This document shows positions 48,561-62,558 of a DNA stretch of 64,000 nucleotides, piece after piece. Under the pieces are notes generated by a model. It was given only the letters and a program-made list of their open reading frames with translations, searched no databases and was not told the origin of the DNA. The DNA is from Cololabis saira (lineage: Eukaryota > Chordata > Actinopteri > Beloniformes > Belonidae). The stretch spans positions 19,162,441 through 19,226,440 of the forward strand of contig NC_084607.1 of NCBI RefSeq assembly GCF_033807715.1, written 5' to 3'. Position 1 is the stretch's first letter; each line of letters begins with the position of its first letter. Position numbers and translations under genes: made by a program.

Positions 48561-51500
48561 TTTACAAATCAACACACACCCCCGTCACAGCTCACAACAC
48601 AGAGGGTGAGGGGTCAGGAAGGGAATGTAACGTTGAGCAGAGCATCAGTTACACACTGAGCCAATAACCAATAACCTTGGATCATTAATTATTATTATTT
48701 ATAAAATGACATGAAATGTCAGTTAACATAATAAACTAGACTTGCAAGCCATACTCCTTGACTTGGCCAAAACTCCCTCAAGATGTTGGTCTAATACTTA
48801 AATCGTCAGACTTTTCCACCAGCCCAGAATGAACTAAACCAATCACAACGACACAAAGGCTCATACTGGAGGGACCAAGCACTATTCTTAAAGACAGCCA
48901 CGGTTGCTGCAGAATTGGTGGTAGTACTTTGTGGTAATACAATTTTTTTTTTTTTGTGGTTGTGTTTTTAAACTGCATTTATCTTCGCCCATCTTTTATT
49001 GACACTACTCTGGTTGTCAGGCTGTGTAAGTAACGTGCTTTATCAAAGTCGAATCCAGAGGAACCAGACTCATTCTTTATATCCAAGAGGAAAACAATTA
49101 GGATAACTGACCAGACTAACAAGAAACCCAACTAAAATTATCCAAACTTGCTACCGTCTCACGCTTTTTTACAAGATGGAACTCCAAATGCGCAAAAGAT
49201 AAGTGAGCACTGTTTTCAGCAGGGAATTTATACACACTTGGTCCTCCAGCAAGTATGTATGGCAGCAGATCGGTGTGCATATGGTGGACACAAAATGAGC
49301 ACATTGTGATGAAAGAACATGCCACCCACTGATTGTGGTAAAAGAGTCACTGTTCTCCCGCCAGTCGTGTTAACAGACTCGGAGTTCTGTGAAAGGACCC
49401 TATTGATCCAAGGTGTTACAGCTAACACGGTGACGACCGCCAACAGTGTGTTGTTTGGATGTCTGGATGAAAAATATCCAAGGAGTGGATTGACATGCCA
49501 CACAAGAAATATGACATTACTGCTGCAGTCTGTCATATATTAAATAACTTTTTTTTGCATCCCTGATGTTAACCATATGTCTGGGCGAGGGTAACTGGCT
49601 TCATATTACTCATATTGACATATTATGAATAAAGCTGCCGGATTTAATTTAAAGAAATGTTTCCCTCACCCAGTTAGGATGCTTCCTCCTCTACTCCCAC
49701 GCCACTCCTCTTCTTCAGGTAGTGTTTTCCTGAAAGAGACAACAGTTGTAGATATTACTGGAATATGTTGCAACTGTGTTTGACTTGCTCTTCTCTCTCT
49801 CCTTCGCTGGAATCCAGCCGCACTGTCACGCACTGTTAATGGCTCACAAGCCAAACAGGAAGTCTTTTTCTTGTTAATTGGTTTGATTCCAGCTGTCTGG
49901 AGGAGCGTGCTGAGCACCGGCGGGCTGTGTGGCAACACAAAACAATGACGGAGGAAGAATGCAGGCCGACCGCTCTCCACTCTGTCAGCTCCTTGTCTTG
50001 TGCTATCGGCCCATCGGGCCCGGCCTGAAAATGTGTACGTGGAGAGCGCCGACTTGGACACGGCGTGTGTCATATTGTTTTTATAACAACGTTTCTGGCT
50101 CATCTCTTGAGCTGCAGATGTTGCTGTCAGCCACAGTCAACCACATCAAATGCTTTTATTGATATTTCTGCATGGAATCAAGGAAGTCGTTGCAATTAGG
50201 CCCTTTTTTTTTCAGTTAAAGGATTTTATTTGTGTACAATTTCAGGTATGTGATTTCATCTCTGTGCCATGTGCCTTGGTTTTTCCTCAAGCCAACACAA
50301 GTTTTAAATTGTCACATCAGTTGGTTTTGTGGGGAGAAAAACAAACAAACCAAATGATAAAAGTTTTATAAGTAGAAGACAAGTTTTTATAGTTGCAGTT
50401 TTCTCATCTTTTTGTCCAACTAATAGAACGTATGGTCTAAAAAAACGGCTTTTTATCGGAGAGAGGGTATACTGTCGATTCAGATTGGGTTTACTTGACT
50501 CAGTGGATTTAAGACATAGTTCATGCTTAATCTGTGGGTCTTATGCTCCACAGATGTGAGTAGAGCGTTTACACCTGAAAATGACTTCTCCCACCATAAA
50601 TCAGATCTGATGAGCTTATTTTCCATAAGGAGTGTTTGGCACAGCTGCACAAAAGCTTTGGTCTGTTCTGTTCGCTTTCATTTGGATACATCTCCACGGC
50701 TACATGCAGCGATGCATGCCTGCTAATGGCTTGGTGGCTATCCTTTGAGCGTCGATGCTAAATTTGAGCACTCATGGTGTACGCTTTGGGCATGCCATGG
50801 TCAGTTTCACAAGGTCATCTCCTCTCAGACAGTCACTTGAATGAAGAATAAATATTTAGCTTTCTAAGTGGAACTCAACTCTAGAAATAGATGTAAATCA
50901 TCTTTACCGCTAAGCCTCTTGAATGACTGTGAGCAAGTAACTGCTGATCACGGTGTACTGCTTTTGACCTGTTATTTCCACTATTTTTTTTTTATTCATA
51001 TCATTGAATACCTTTTTAAAGAAACAATTTTGTCAGTCACTCCTCACTATTTTCAAAAAAACTCATAGTTCACCCTTTGTGTGTACTATAATACTCCTTC
51101 GTTTTCTGTTTTCTTCTGTTTCATCTTATCACGTTTAATCTCTCTGAAGTTGGGGAACATTTTAGTAGCTTGGCATTAATGCTCAAAGTGTTTGTTGTGG
51201 GATTGTGTAAAGGTAACCGTTCACCGTTAAATGTATTTAGTCCAAATAAAACACAGCCCAATGAAAACAATCTAAGAAAAGGTGGGATCACCAAAGGAAA
51301 GCTTTCTGTTTTGCTTTAGATGTTTCATCTTTCGAGGCTTTTCGTTGCTCTTATTTGTACCGATGGGCGAGCCGTGACTTGTGGCACTGTCACCACCGCT
51401 CGTCTGCTGATTGCAGTGTTGAGTGTTTAAGATTCAGGCCGATCCGCGGTGGCATTTTGATGCACTCGTACAGATTTCAGCTCCCAGGCTGTGTCTGGCT

Positions 51501-54500
51501 CTCTGACTCTGAGGGCGGCGCTAGATAGCGGCGCTATCAGCATCGCCCGATGAGACCGAAATAAACTGCAGAAAAAGTGAGGCAGCGGGTGAAAGAGAGC
51601 CGACTTGTGCGTGCGTGTGACACGTACGCGTGAAAGTGTCTGAGAAATACTCTGCTTTCTGAGACATCGAATGACACATGCCAACCTGGTGGTGAGCAGA
51701 CAGACTCTAAAATCCAAGCTCACATGAACCATCACATTCATTCCCGGTTCGTAGAAGTCCCACTAGTTAACTAACTACAACCTCCAAGAGGGGGGAGTGT
51801 TCTTTTCCACTTCTGGTTTTGGTCAAACAGTGAGGCATGTGTGAGTGTGCGTGCCCTTGGTTTGCTCGTGCCCAGTAAGATCTGGTTCGAGGTTCATCTC
51901 CTAATTACAGTGCTGGCCAGAAGTAATTACAACCTTAGATTAAGAGACTTTTCTCTTTTTTTTTTTCTTTTTTTTTTTTTATTCGCAGGCCCACTGAAAT
52001 GCAGCAATTTGTGGCAGATTTCTAGGATGAGCATCCTCCTTCTCTGTCCCTCACTTCTTCACAGGAATTTGGGGGATTTTTTGGGCTTTTGAGCAGATTT
52101 TCTTTCAAGACTGCTTAGAGGGTCAAAAAAAGTTTAAGCGTTTGAATCAGATGCGAAGCTTAATAGTATAGTGTTAGTCAAAGCTGTAAATTTTGACTGC
52201 TGTGAGCATTTGTCTCTGCGTGGATGTGGACATGGAGGATAGCAGTTATTTGGGGGTTTGGCTCAAGCTGGGCCACTCCAAAGCCTTCAGAGCCCTTTGC
52301 ATGTATGTGTATATTTATGCAAGGTTTTGAAGTGGTTTTTCTGAACGCATCATTTGGCTGCATCGGCAAACTCTTCTTCAATTTAGCTTGGCAGGCATAC
52401 GGGCTGGGGTTTGCCTCCGCATACCACTGGTTCAGCGTTGATGTTTGAGGTTGAAGCCTTTTGAAGCTTTTATTCAAGATGCCTTTTATAAGAAGCATCT
52501 CCAGCTTTCCGTTGTCCACCAGAGACAGCAATTGGCCTCCCGTGCAGCACCTGAATCTTTAAATTCCAGCATGAGTTGAGTTTTCTCCTATCTGACTGTG
52601 ATGAGACCTCACTTTCTCCTGGTCTTGACAAAAGCAAACGCACACAGAAATTGCACACTTGCTCCAACTTTCTGCCCTGTCAACTTCTCTCTCCCTGCCC
52701 GCTGTGAGAGTGCCCCACTCCGGTCCTCCTCCCTTACCTCCACCTTCTGATATCGCTCCTCTCTCCCCTTACTCAGGCCTCTTCGCCTCAGGACCTGACT
52801 TTTAACCCTCTAATCCCCCTGATGCAGAGGGGTAAGATGATTCACGCAGTCCTCCTAATTGCCGTAAAACACAGAGCTGGAAATCCTCTGCTCTCTCCCA
52901 GTTCAGAGGAATAAAAGAGGCAATGTTCAAAATAAAGATGAGTGTTGTTGTAGGAATTAATTTCAAAGAACCACAAAGCTCTGGTAAAATGTCCAACAGA
53001 TCTTTTAGTCATGTTTTAAACCAACAAATAAAATACCACAGTTGTCAATAGTGGTCTGGAAGTGATTTAGACATCAGTGCTCTTTTCCTCCCAAGCTCTT
53101 TGGCACAGATAATGAAATGCCAGCATTGATTTTGTAAAAAAAAGAAATGAAAATAATAGATAAAGTACATGCTGACACAATGCTGCTACCCAGATCTGGG
53201 GTGGCAGTGCGGTTACAACATCACTGTCACAGTCGTGTGACTGCAGACCTGTGTTTGTTAAAATCAGGTTTTGTGACAAGAGGGTCTTTGTTTTACCCTT
53301 TGTGAGGCTTCCCACCCACCCACAGGCACATGAGGGCAAAATAAAAATTAAAAAAAAATGTTTTTTTCTTTCATATCTGTGTATCTAAATGTTCTCATCT
53401 GGGGCACCTTGTTTTATACAACAAATATTTTTGACAAGCTGTGAATAAACCTTTTTTTGTCAGAGATTAAGATGAGCAGAATGAAACTCACTTTCCTCTA
53501 TTTTTCCTTAATTTCATACAAATTACTCAGCCCTTCATAATACACTCTGTCTCTCAGCAGTGAGGAAATGTTGATGAAGAGAGAAAAATAAATTACATCC
53601 ATCTCTGAGTAAAAAAAAGTGCTGTTTTGTTTAAATTTGTTGCCAAAAAGTTGTCCTCAACAATGAGGGGTAATTTGCCTCCAGCGGCTGCTCTGCTATG
53701 TCTGGTAGCCTAATATATAACCAGATTGCAGCGATTACATACCGTCAATGACACAGTAGCTTCTATTTTTTTTTTTTTTTTGTAGCATAATGATAGTCTG
53801 TGAGGAAACACATGGCAATGAAACAAGCAGCACACTGGTGAGGGGTTACTAGTGGGGCTATTCAAGTAGTTCAGTCTGCTAGTTTGCCCCCAGGATAGTG
53901 TTGGCAGTTAATTGTGTCTGTTTCCGAGGGTCAGTGTCCAAAAAAAAAAGCAAAGCTAATCTATCTGTAAGACAAATGCATTGTGGTTGGAAGACTGTTC
54001 TTACATAAATGAAGCACCTCATGTGCAAGCATGTGATAAAAGAGACTTGTAATGTATTTCAATCAATGATTCCCATGTGGGCAGTGAAGCTATGCCAGAA
54101 AGCTGTTTATTTATTATGATAAATAATATTAATAGTTATTATTTAATTTCAGTGTTCCTTAATCCACTGAGACCACATTTCCAAGACTGGGCGGTGTGGT
54201 TGGTTCTTGTGGTTATGCTGGCATATTATCTGGAAAATGAACAGCAAAAGAGATGCTCAGTTACTTTATCTTTACTTTTTGGAGCAGAGATTGCTTTAAA
54301 CATGTTGAGTCGTGCCACTTTATTGGATGTTAGTTTAGAGACGGAATAGGTCACTCTGAGATTTAATCTTTCAGGAATTTGACCTCATCGCTCTCTGCTC
54401 TGCTCCACGCTTTCTTAAGGAAACTGACATTTGTCTGATTTCTGTGTTTACCTTTCCTTATGTCTGAGTAACTGATTCATTCGTCTGTCTCTGAACTGAG

Positions 54501-54979
54501 ACAAGATAACTGAGCTTTTCAGGATTAGCTGCTCCTGAAGTTGTGCACGTTTTGAGTTGTAAGATAATGATGCTACTCATTGATTTTTCAAGTTGGTAGC
54601 AGAGAGTGATGGACAGCTTTAATACTCCAGCCTGGCATTGACATGCTTTGGACTGAAGCTTGGACCAGAAAAGCTTAATTGTTTTGCAAGTCATGCGTGA
54701 AATGGGGCTTCAGTTATTCAGTAGCTGAATGAATTCCTCAACATAATTTGTTTTTGTTTTGTAAAGTTGCTGTTGATAATCACGCGTGGTGGAACTTGTT
54801 AAACACGGCCAACATTTCCTCAACATTGTCCTCAGTAACCAATTAAAACGCAACAAACTTCACACATCTGACCCCTGTGACTCTGCAGCGTGTTAAGAAC
54901 AGCTCCGAGCTCGTGTCCTGTGAAGCTCTTGTGTTTGTGGGACGCTCCCATCATGTGTAGATGTGTAGTTCCAAAAACA
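48560..54979. other. Intron sequence, no gene recognised
   Basis: No exon recognised. Homopolymer T tracts lie near 51956-51980 and 53767-53781. Several open frames of 60-145 codons lack conserved motifs and codon consistency. Confidence 0.45.
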
Positions 54980-56070
54980 GCTGTCCTGTGTGCGGCCGGC
55001 GCGGCCCGGTGCGGTCTAGACACTCGGCTCTGTCCCTGCACGCTGCACGGCGTCCTGCGGTCCCACACCAGCCCGCCTCATTACCGCCCCGCCGGGGCCC
55101 GCTGGCACGGCGCACACGCTCCTGTTTTTACGCATTTCCCCCTCAAATACGGAGGGACACTTTTTTTCTTTTTTTTTTTTTCATTGTGGAGCATTAAGCC
55201 TGAATTATGGTTCTGCGTTAAATCGACGCAGAGCCTACGCCGTAACCTACGGCGTAGTGTACACGGCGACACGCACCCACGCCGTATAGGCTCTGCGTTG
55301 GTGTAACGCGGAACCATAAATCAGCCCACATCCCCGATGAACTTGTAACATCCAGCAATCAGTCAAGTTGGAGAGCATCAATGCAACCTAATGCAAAAAC
55401 GTATTTATTTGTCATTCTTTTTTCAAATCACAGGGATCCTACATGGCTTCAATAAACAATATTTGATAGTTTGCATTTAAACCGGTACTTTGACAAGCAT
55501 CTGCGTAAAGTTGAAAGAGAGTTCATATTTTAGTGATTCATATTTAACCCGGTCCCGTTTGGCCGCATAGCATTATCTGCCCGTTTTTACGCACTACTCC
55601 TTCTTCAATGTGCGGCCGTGGATCTTGGACAGTATTCGGTGTTTTTATCTTATTTCACCAGTACAATGAGGGAAACTCTTACCCGTAACTCCGTGGAAGC
55701 AAATCAGGGAACGCAGTCGCGCTCCTGCCTTTTTTTTATCCAAGCGGATGACTTTACCGAGGTTTTTACTCCAGACCTGGTTGTTTTTCCCGAGTGCGCC
55801 CCAGCTTTTCAAACGCGTCCTTTTTGTTTTTGTCGCCAACGCGTTGTGCTTTACAGGGAACGTTTTCATCAAATCCTTGGAGAGGTACGCCAGCCTCCAC
55901 GTCAAGGAATGCGCTCAAGTGCCGACTCCCTGGACAAAAAAGCGCTTTATTGGTGAGCGGAGAGCCGAGCTGCGGGTGGGAGGGGCGAGCCGAGGCGCAC
56001 GCAGCTGCGCGCACTCCGCACCGGCCAGGGAGCAGCATTACTCACCTTGCCGCTTGGCTGAGTGCTGAGG
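54980..56070. promoter_or_regulatory. CpG-rich zone, candidate promoter (possibly vasn exon 1)
   Basis: Two GC- and CpG-dense blocks (about 54985-55135 and 55900-56050) stand out from the AT-rich surroundings, separated by a MITE and AT-richer sequence. On the minus strand a strong donor AAG/GTGAGT occurs at 56046/56045, in the direction needed for a non-coding first exon of vasn about 17 kb upstream of its coding exon. A TATA-like GATATAG lies nearby at about 56100. Assignment to vasn is inference; it could be an unrelated alternative promoter or enhancer. Confidence 0.35.
55198..55327. mobile_element. Complete GGTTCTGCGTTAA-type MITE (about 130 bp)
   Basis: Left end TGAATTATGGTTCTGCGTTA with CGACGCAGAGCCTA matches the inverse of the right end, TGATTTATGGTTCCGCGTTA with CAACGCAGAGCCTA. 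The centre is a CpG-rich palindromic stretch (CTACGCCGTA...TACGGCGTAG). It has no coding capacity. A part-copy of the same family is at 23452-23535. The superfamily was not decided, because the short target duplication is ambiguous. Confidence 0.8.
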
Positions 56071-58159
56071 AGAACATTCCTGCTTGTTTTTACCTCACTA
56101 TATCTTAATTCCTACCTGCATGACCTGTTTGGAACAAAGAGGTATTACAGGTTCCTTTATCCACTGTACCAAGAAGTTAAGACATAAATTTAACTTGTAC
56201 TTAATATCATACAGTGAGTGTGGACAGATCACTCAACTGTTCTGCAGGGAAATCTGCAGGTACAGTAGACCAATAAAAAAAAGAAATACATGCACTTTGT
56301 TGTAAATAACATGGAAGCCTCCTGCTTTATGAGTTTGTGTTGATGTTTTATCACAATTTTCTCTATCTGTTGACATATTAGTAACTCTGAAATGCTCCTG
56401 CAGCGTGTGTGCAAAGCACATATGGTTGTTTCATTCAGAGTGATACCTTCAAGCAGAGAGAGAGCTATCAAATACTTCCTAACGCCAGTGACAAACTACC
56501 CGCTGGCAGCTGGGGGACTATTTCAATGTCAGCCAGTCCCAGCAAGGTACGGTAAAGTGATAGCTCTGAGGAACTGTGTCACCTCTCATGTGTACTTCTA
56601 GCCACATGTCAGTGAATTACACACTACCCTGAAGCCTCTTCTTCCTAAATATTTGCATTGGTTCACCGTGCACATTGCTGCAGAGCTTGTTTTCTCCTGA
56701 AAAGAAACTGTAAACATATCTTCCAGATTTCTCACTTTGGCGGTGTCAATGATCCGTGTAGCTCAAGACTCCAAAAGGATAATAACGCAACATGCAGCCC
56801 TCTCTCTGACTCAGGCGGTCGTATGCGTCTCCTGAAACCACCCCCACCCTCAAAATCCTCTGGACAAGGGGCACTTTAATTCCACTTGTTGAGCCATGCT
56901 CCCTGTTTGTAATTTTTGCCATTTGCTATTTCATAAAAGTCTCCACACAGTCTGTGGTTCGTGAATTTCTTCTGCTCTTCTCTTGGTTCTACTACAGAAC
57001 ACACAAACACACATGCGCAGGACCATCTGCGAGACATTACAGTTAATTACAGGAATAGAGAAATGATTTCACGCATATCCCGCAGGGTCCAGATGCAGCT
57101 CCTCTGTTACTTCAGCAGCAAAGTTTTACATGTCAAGGAGAAATAAAGGAGGAGGAAGAAATAAGATTTAACCGCCCTCTGCTTCCTTTCCAAATAGTTG
57201 AGTAAAAATCAGTGCTTTTGCAATGTAGGTTTCTCCACTTCATTTACGCTCTCTAACTCTCTGCTCAAACTACCACAGCACTGCTGAGGTTATCCAGGTA
57301 CACTGATGGTGAGGAAGATCAGTGTATCCATAACTCAGGTATGTCAGAGCTCTTCTTCCTCGCTCTGGAACCTGTTTTCAGTTTAAAAGCAGCTCAGATT
57401 TCCAACATGCAAATAAGCTGTAATGACAGCATTAGCTGAGAGTAACATAACATGCAACAAGTAGTATCCACTGAACATGAGAGACCAGTTTTTAAATATT
57501 TAAAAGGTTATAAATGATCTATTTCGATATAGTTTTTATTTATCAAAAAGGAAAATCTATTTGGATGAAAGTAATAGCAGGTAAAGTAAGTTGGTTTTGT
57601 AATAAAGGACTATGACATTTTCACCTGCTTCATAATAATAATAAAGACACTGTTATTGTCACCTAAGCCAAAAATATTGACATTTTCTGGCAAAAATAGA
57701 ATTTTTAAAGAGAAATATTAATACATTTTTTATCTGGTAATTTGTAAAAACGTTATTAACTTTGACACGTTTTAATAATTCCGCCTTCAAATCCTGTCAT
57801 TTGTCACTAAATATGTTTTATTTCATGTGAAATGGGTCTAGTGCCCTTCCCTTTCACAGCCATTTAAACTGATACAGGATGTATGGGACCTCACCTGGCT
57901 TCATGCAATCAGGAGCGCCCAATAACCAGCCGCGATGGCTGCAGAATCACTAATAACACTAATAACACATTGGATCAACAAGTATTGGCTTAACTTCCGG
58001 TTAGTCTATGTCTTCATGTACTGGATTTGTTATCGTACAAAATCAAGATGTGCATTAGAATGGATACTTTCATTAAATGTTTTTAATTATTTAAGAATCA
58101 AGACTTCAGTTTAAAAGTTAAAAGTTTTTTGACAATTCAAATAACTTCTTTGCATCTAT
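56071..58159. other. Intron/upstream sequence, no feature recognised
   Basis: No exon or repeat family identified. Confidence 0.5.
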
Positions 58160-58272
58160 TTAACCCTTCCAAGGTGCTCATGGTTGCACAAGCCCTCTGA
58201 GGGAACTGAAAATGACTCCAGCTTGAGTCATTTTTTAGCGCTTTTAGAGCTTTAGCGCTTTGCAAGGGTTAA
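58160..58272. mobile_element. Short TTAA MITE (113 bp)
   Basis: Left end TTAACCCTTCCAAGGTGCT matches the reverse complement of the right end, TTAACCCTTGCAAAGCGCT, at 15 of 19 bases. Both ends include TTAA. An inner inverted pair (AATGACTCcagcttGAGTCATT) makes it strongly self-complementary. No coding capacity. Confidence 0.6.
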
Positions 58273-61200
58273 AAAAAAGTTTAAAAAAACAGAGGAGAAA
58301 AAACAATAATCCTGCTGTTGCAAGAATATTGTTTTATTGGTTAGGCATAAGGAAATGTGTGGGCAGTTGTTTCAGTCATGATTTGTTTTGAACTCATTTC
58401 ATGCAAGTATTTAACATGATACAGTGTAAATTGATTGTAAATCACTCTTTCTGCCTCAAGTGAAGTCTTGTCAACTCTGTTTTCTGCTAATGTGGCCAGA
58501 ATATAAAACCCTTACTGTAAGTTGCTCCAGATATCTCAACTTTACAGGACATACGTGTGTTTGGTCAGAGGTGTAAATCACAGTCTAGTGGCTGCAACGC
58601 CGTCACCACGTTGAGCTCCTAATCACCGTGGCTCAGTAAAAGATGGCGAGGCAGCTTATAACGCTGCCCAGGGGAACCAATAAAACACTGGTGTGGTTCT
58701 GAGCCAATCCCCGTCTGCTAACAGTTTAAAACTGGAGGCACTTAGTCACACTGGACCATGATGCAGGGGGAGCAGGGATTTCTTCTTGCTACTTTAAAAA
58801 AAAATATTTTTCAAAAAATATACACACCTAAATCCACCTTTTATCTCTGGAATTTTTAGTTCACTCTTCTAGATACGTTTATGTGCAAGGATACACTTGA
58901 ACAATTTATGGGCCAAACTCTCTTTCCTTACCTTACTTTTGTAAAACTTCCATGATTTACAGTAACTTTTATGCTGTGTTTGAACTTTATTCAAAAGGGG
59001 TTTAACGGACATTTATGTAAGTTTCGTGCATCACGGTAGATGATAAACTGGCGTGGGATTTATTCCTGGATTTATTCCACTTCCTGAAGAATAGTTCAAA
59101 CACAGCAGTAGCAGTGTGATCTTGAAATATAAATATTTGTAAGCGCCATGGAAAGTGTGCTCTAGCATTTGAAGGTTCTATTTTTCAACTATTTTATTGA
59201 AATAGAACTTTTTCCTATTATTCGTTGCATCATTTTCTAATTTCATAGTTCAGTGTTGAGTAAATATAAAAATGTCAGTTTTTAAAACTCAAGTAGCCTA
59301 TATATTCATTGTGTGCTTGCTTGATTGTCAATTTTTTCCCCCCTTTTTTTCTTTTTTTCCTCACATTACAGTTAGTCCAGGGACGTGCACATTCAGGAGA
59401 CACCGCAACACATACACAGTCACATGACAGACTCAGACCCTCAACAACTGTGACCCCACGCTGAAACAAAATTATGTCTTGATTTGACTTGTCTCTTTGT
59501 TCACAACACGCCCGTGGGCTTTTTTTACTTTTATGAGTAAAAAAAAAAAAGAAGCGTCCCTGCGGTGCAGATAGGAAGTAAGTCATCGAGCACGAGAGTG
59601 AGTTCAAGTCTTCGGTTTACCACAGGATGACACATATTGTCAGTCGACACAACCAAACGCTGTCTTTTGAAAAATCTAATTTAGCAAAAGGATCTTTATA
59701 CAATTCTAAAAACTTTAGTGTCCATCAAATTTCTGAAAGTGGCTGGAGCAGTGTATTTTGTAGTCAGACAAGGTGGCTTTGTACCAGAAGCATTTATCAT
59801 GACAACATAGTTACTGAAGGACCTGAATATAGCAATACCCTTGCCCTTTTCGTTCTGTTTTTTCTTCTTTTCTTTTTTTGGAGCTATAAAAACTGACTTC
59901 ATAAACTTTAAACAAGATTAAATTTGATATTTATGAGCAGAGGAGCCTCAGATAAGTGATCTGTTCCTTTATTATCACTTTATTACACATGTGGTATAAG
60001 AATGTACAATATTGGGCATATTTTTCAATCGCTCTATCATGATTATTTTCTAGCTTCTCTTTCAGCCTCTTTCTCCCCGTTAGATGCTGAGATTAGTATT
60101 TTTTTTTGTTAGTGATTAATATATGCATATGCATTTGTGTCCATTTGTGTTTGGTTGGCACGCTTTCTCCACAACTTCCCGTCACACATAAATACGCTCT
60201 GACGGCAGTATGTGTGGGCTGCCTTGAGACGTGAATGGGTCATCCTCACAAGGCCCAGATCGCCTCTCTTCCCACAGCAATCACGCACCCCGTTGCTTGG
60301 AAAAAAGTCCATGGGAAGTATACTGCCATGCGGAGGGGGAGGAACCTGGGAAAGGAAGGGCAGAAACTAGGAGCACACATGGTTAATTAGAGACTGCTAT
60401 GGGAACCTGAATATGACAGAAAAAAATATGGCCAGTAAAGTGAGGAGGAAACTGTGCTTAAAGCAGAAGTTGATGTTGGTGACTTTTAAAAGTGAACTGT
60501 TGACACTTCCCACCTATTCTCATTTTCCAGCTTCGCCCATTATAAGTCTTTGCGTTCCTCATAAAGTTGTCTTCTTTAGAGGAACCTTTATTATTTACAA
60601 CGCATGCATGTTTTATCATCCTATGATTGCAATGCTGTTCATGTGTTTAAAAAACTGGCCCCTGTTTGTCATCTGTTGATTATTTTGTTTTTATATTATG
60701 ATCATTATAGTTTTTGGCTCTTTGTCATTCCCTTCTGGCCTGGTTTTGGCATTTTGCCCTCATTACAACACGCCAACAGCTTCTTTTGAGCTTGTTATGT
60801 CAACATAAAATGACAAAGGCCTCAAGAAATTGTATGTTAAACTTTCAGTGATTGCGGGGGCTGTTTGCTTCACCAAGGGAGGTCAGATCATAGTTCACGT
60901 TGTGGTTTACCAGTCTGTTGACTCTGCACACGCTCGGACTTCTCATTGATGAGGGAGACAGGCAGCACAGCTGGCCCATTGATGCTCTAGTGTTGGATCA
61001 TCAGAAGAGGTTTTGTTGTTGAAAGGATCAAGAATACTTGAAAACCATCCCGGCTTCATCAGCTTACATTATCAAGCTGATGAAACCTTCCTTTTGACTT
61101 AACCGGTCTTCCTTGGGTCACTTCTTACCTCTCAGTTGTATTCTCACTTTGTTTGTTGGTATGTCAGGTGTTGGTATGTCAGGTGTTGAGTATCAGTCGC

Positions 61201-61470
61201 GTGCCAGTGATCTGATGCAAGAAGTATGTTAACTATGATTGTACTGCTGATTTACTTGGAAACTCAGAGGAATGAAAGCAGCGAAGATCAAACCGGGTAA
61301 GTCAGGTGCTTGCAGATGTGTTTTAGATCAATTTTCTGTGTTGCAAGATTGCATCCATTTATTCCTAGTGAATATATAAAAAATATAGTCAAACTTATTA
61401 CAAATGTCACACAAGTCCTCTGAGTTAATGAAATTCCAAGTATGTGGAGGGGGCGTGCCATTCTTTCTAA
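58273..61470. other. Intergenic/intron sequence, no gene recognised
   Basis: Contains only a short tandem duplication at 61155-61184. No exon identified. Confidence 0.45.
61155..61184 (+). repeat. 15-bp direct tandem duplication
   Basis: GTTGGTATGTCAGGT occurs twice in immediate succession, followed by a partial third GTTG. Confidence 0.9.
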
Positions 61471-61876
61471 TGGCGCTTTTCCACTAGTACCTACTCAGCC
61501 CAACTCGACTCTCCTTGACTCGGTTTTGCGTTTCTCCACTAGGGGTCTAACGTGCCGAGTAGATACTTTTTCTGTAACTACTCTGCCGAGGTTCTAAGCG
61601 GGCTGAGTCGGCTGCATCTGACCTCATTACACTACACGCCACCGATTGGGCGGGGCCGTCAGACGTCTGAGTCAGGATGCGGAAATCAGCGAAAGAGCGA
61701 CTCGTGGCTTCTTGTTCATTTTATTCGACAGGCAATGGCAGCGCAAAAGTCTGTTTGGTGATCCAACTCTGAGATGCAGATGTTCATAAACCTGGTGGCT
61801 GAGGAGAGAATTAAAAAGGGATCTAGACGGGCGACCAGCTCGCGGCTCCCAGCTGACTTTTCAGCAGCGCAGAGAG

Positions 61877-61900
61877 AAAAAAAAAAAAAAAAAAAAAAAA
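61877..61900 (+). repeat. Poly-A tract (24 A)
   Basis: Uninterrupted A run inside the Harbinger-like element; no retroelement body precedes it. Confidence 0.9.
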
Positions 61901-61991
61901 GCGTTGCCGCTTGAAGCTTCTTTCACTCTCATTTTTTTAACTTGATATCAAACACAAGCCACAGACCCAGCAGCACATATATCATCTACTC

Positions 61992-62558
61992 CAGCGGTTC
62001 CCAACCTTTTTTCCTTGGAGCCCCCCCTACTTGTGTCTAAGACCAGCCAGGCCCCCCGACCCGTACGTACTAGCACCAAACTAGTACTAGTACTAGTCTT
62101 AAATTGAAAAAATTAACATTAATTATGTTTTTTTGATACATTTCTCTTTGGTTTTCTCTCTATACATATGACTTTGTTTTTCTCCAATGTCCCCAATGTA
62201 TAAAATACGCACAAAAGGACATAAAAGGACATAAAAATATTTCTGAAAAATGTCTCATTTAATATGAGACCAAATTTTTTTTAACATTTTTCCTTTAACA
62301 ACTTGTCGGAGTAGATCAATTTTGAGTAATGATATAATAATGAATGAAATAATTTCCTGGGTTTGTCACCAGTGTATAAAAAACACAAAAAATATTCAAG
62401 ACATTCATAAATTATTCCTAACAATTTCTTATGAATGACTCATTCGCAAATATAATTTTTACAACTGCATAATTTCAAAGCAGACAAAGTTTCACGCCCC
62501 CCCAGAGATCTCTGGCGCCCCCCCAGGGGGGGCCCGGACCCCAGGTTGGGAGACACTG
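61992..62558. mobile_element. hAT-like non-autonomous element nested in the Harbinger-like copy
   Basis: The left end CAGCGGTTCCCAACCT resembles the inverse of the right end, CAGTGTCTCCCAACCT. Perfect 8-bp duplications atctactc flank it (61984-61991 and 62559-62566). The subterminal sequences are C-rich on the left (GGAGCCCCCCCTA) and right (GGCGCCCCCCCAG). 567 bp, no coding capacity. The intact duplication shows it inserted after the host element. Confidence 0.9.

Noticed and set aside
49666..50103. 145-codon minus-strand open frame
   Set aside because: No recognisable domain, no promoter or splice context. Plausible chance frame in intron sequence.
55618..56108. Overlapping open frames of 86-112 codons in the CpG-rich zone
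   Set aside because: Several frames on both strands are open because stop codons are rare in GC-rich DNA; none shows a domain.
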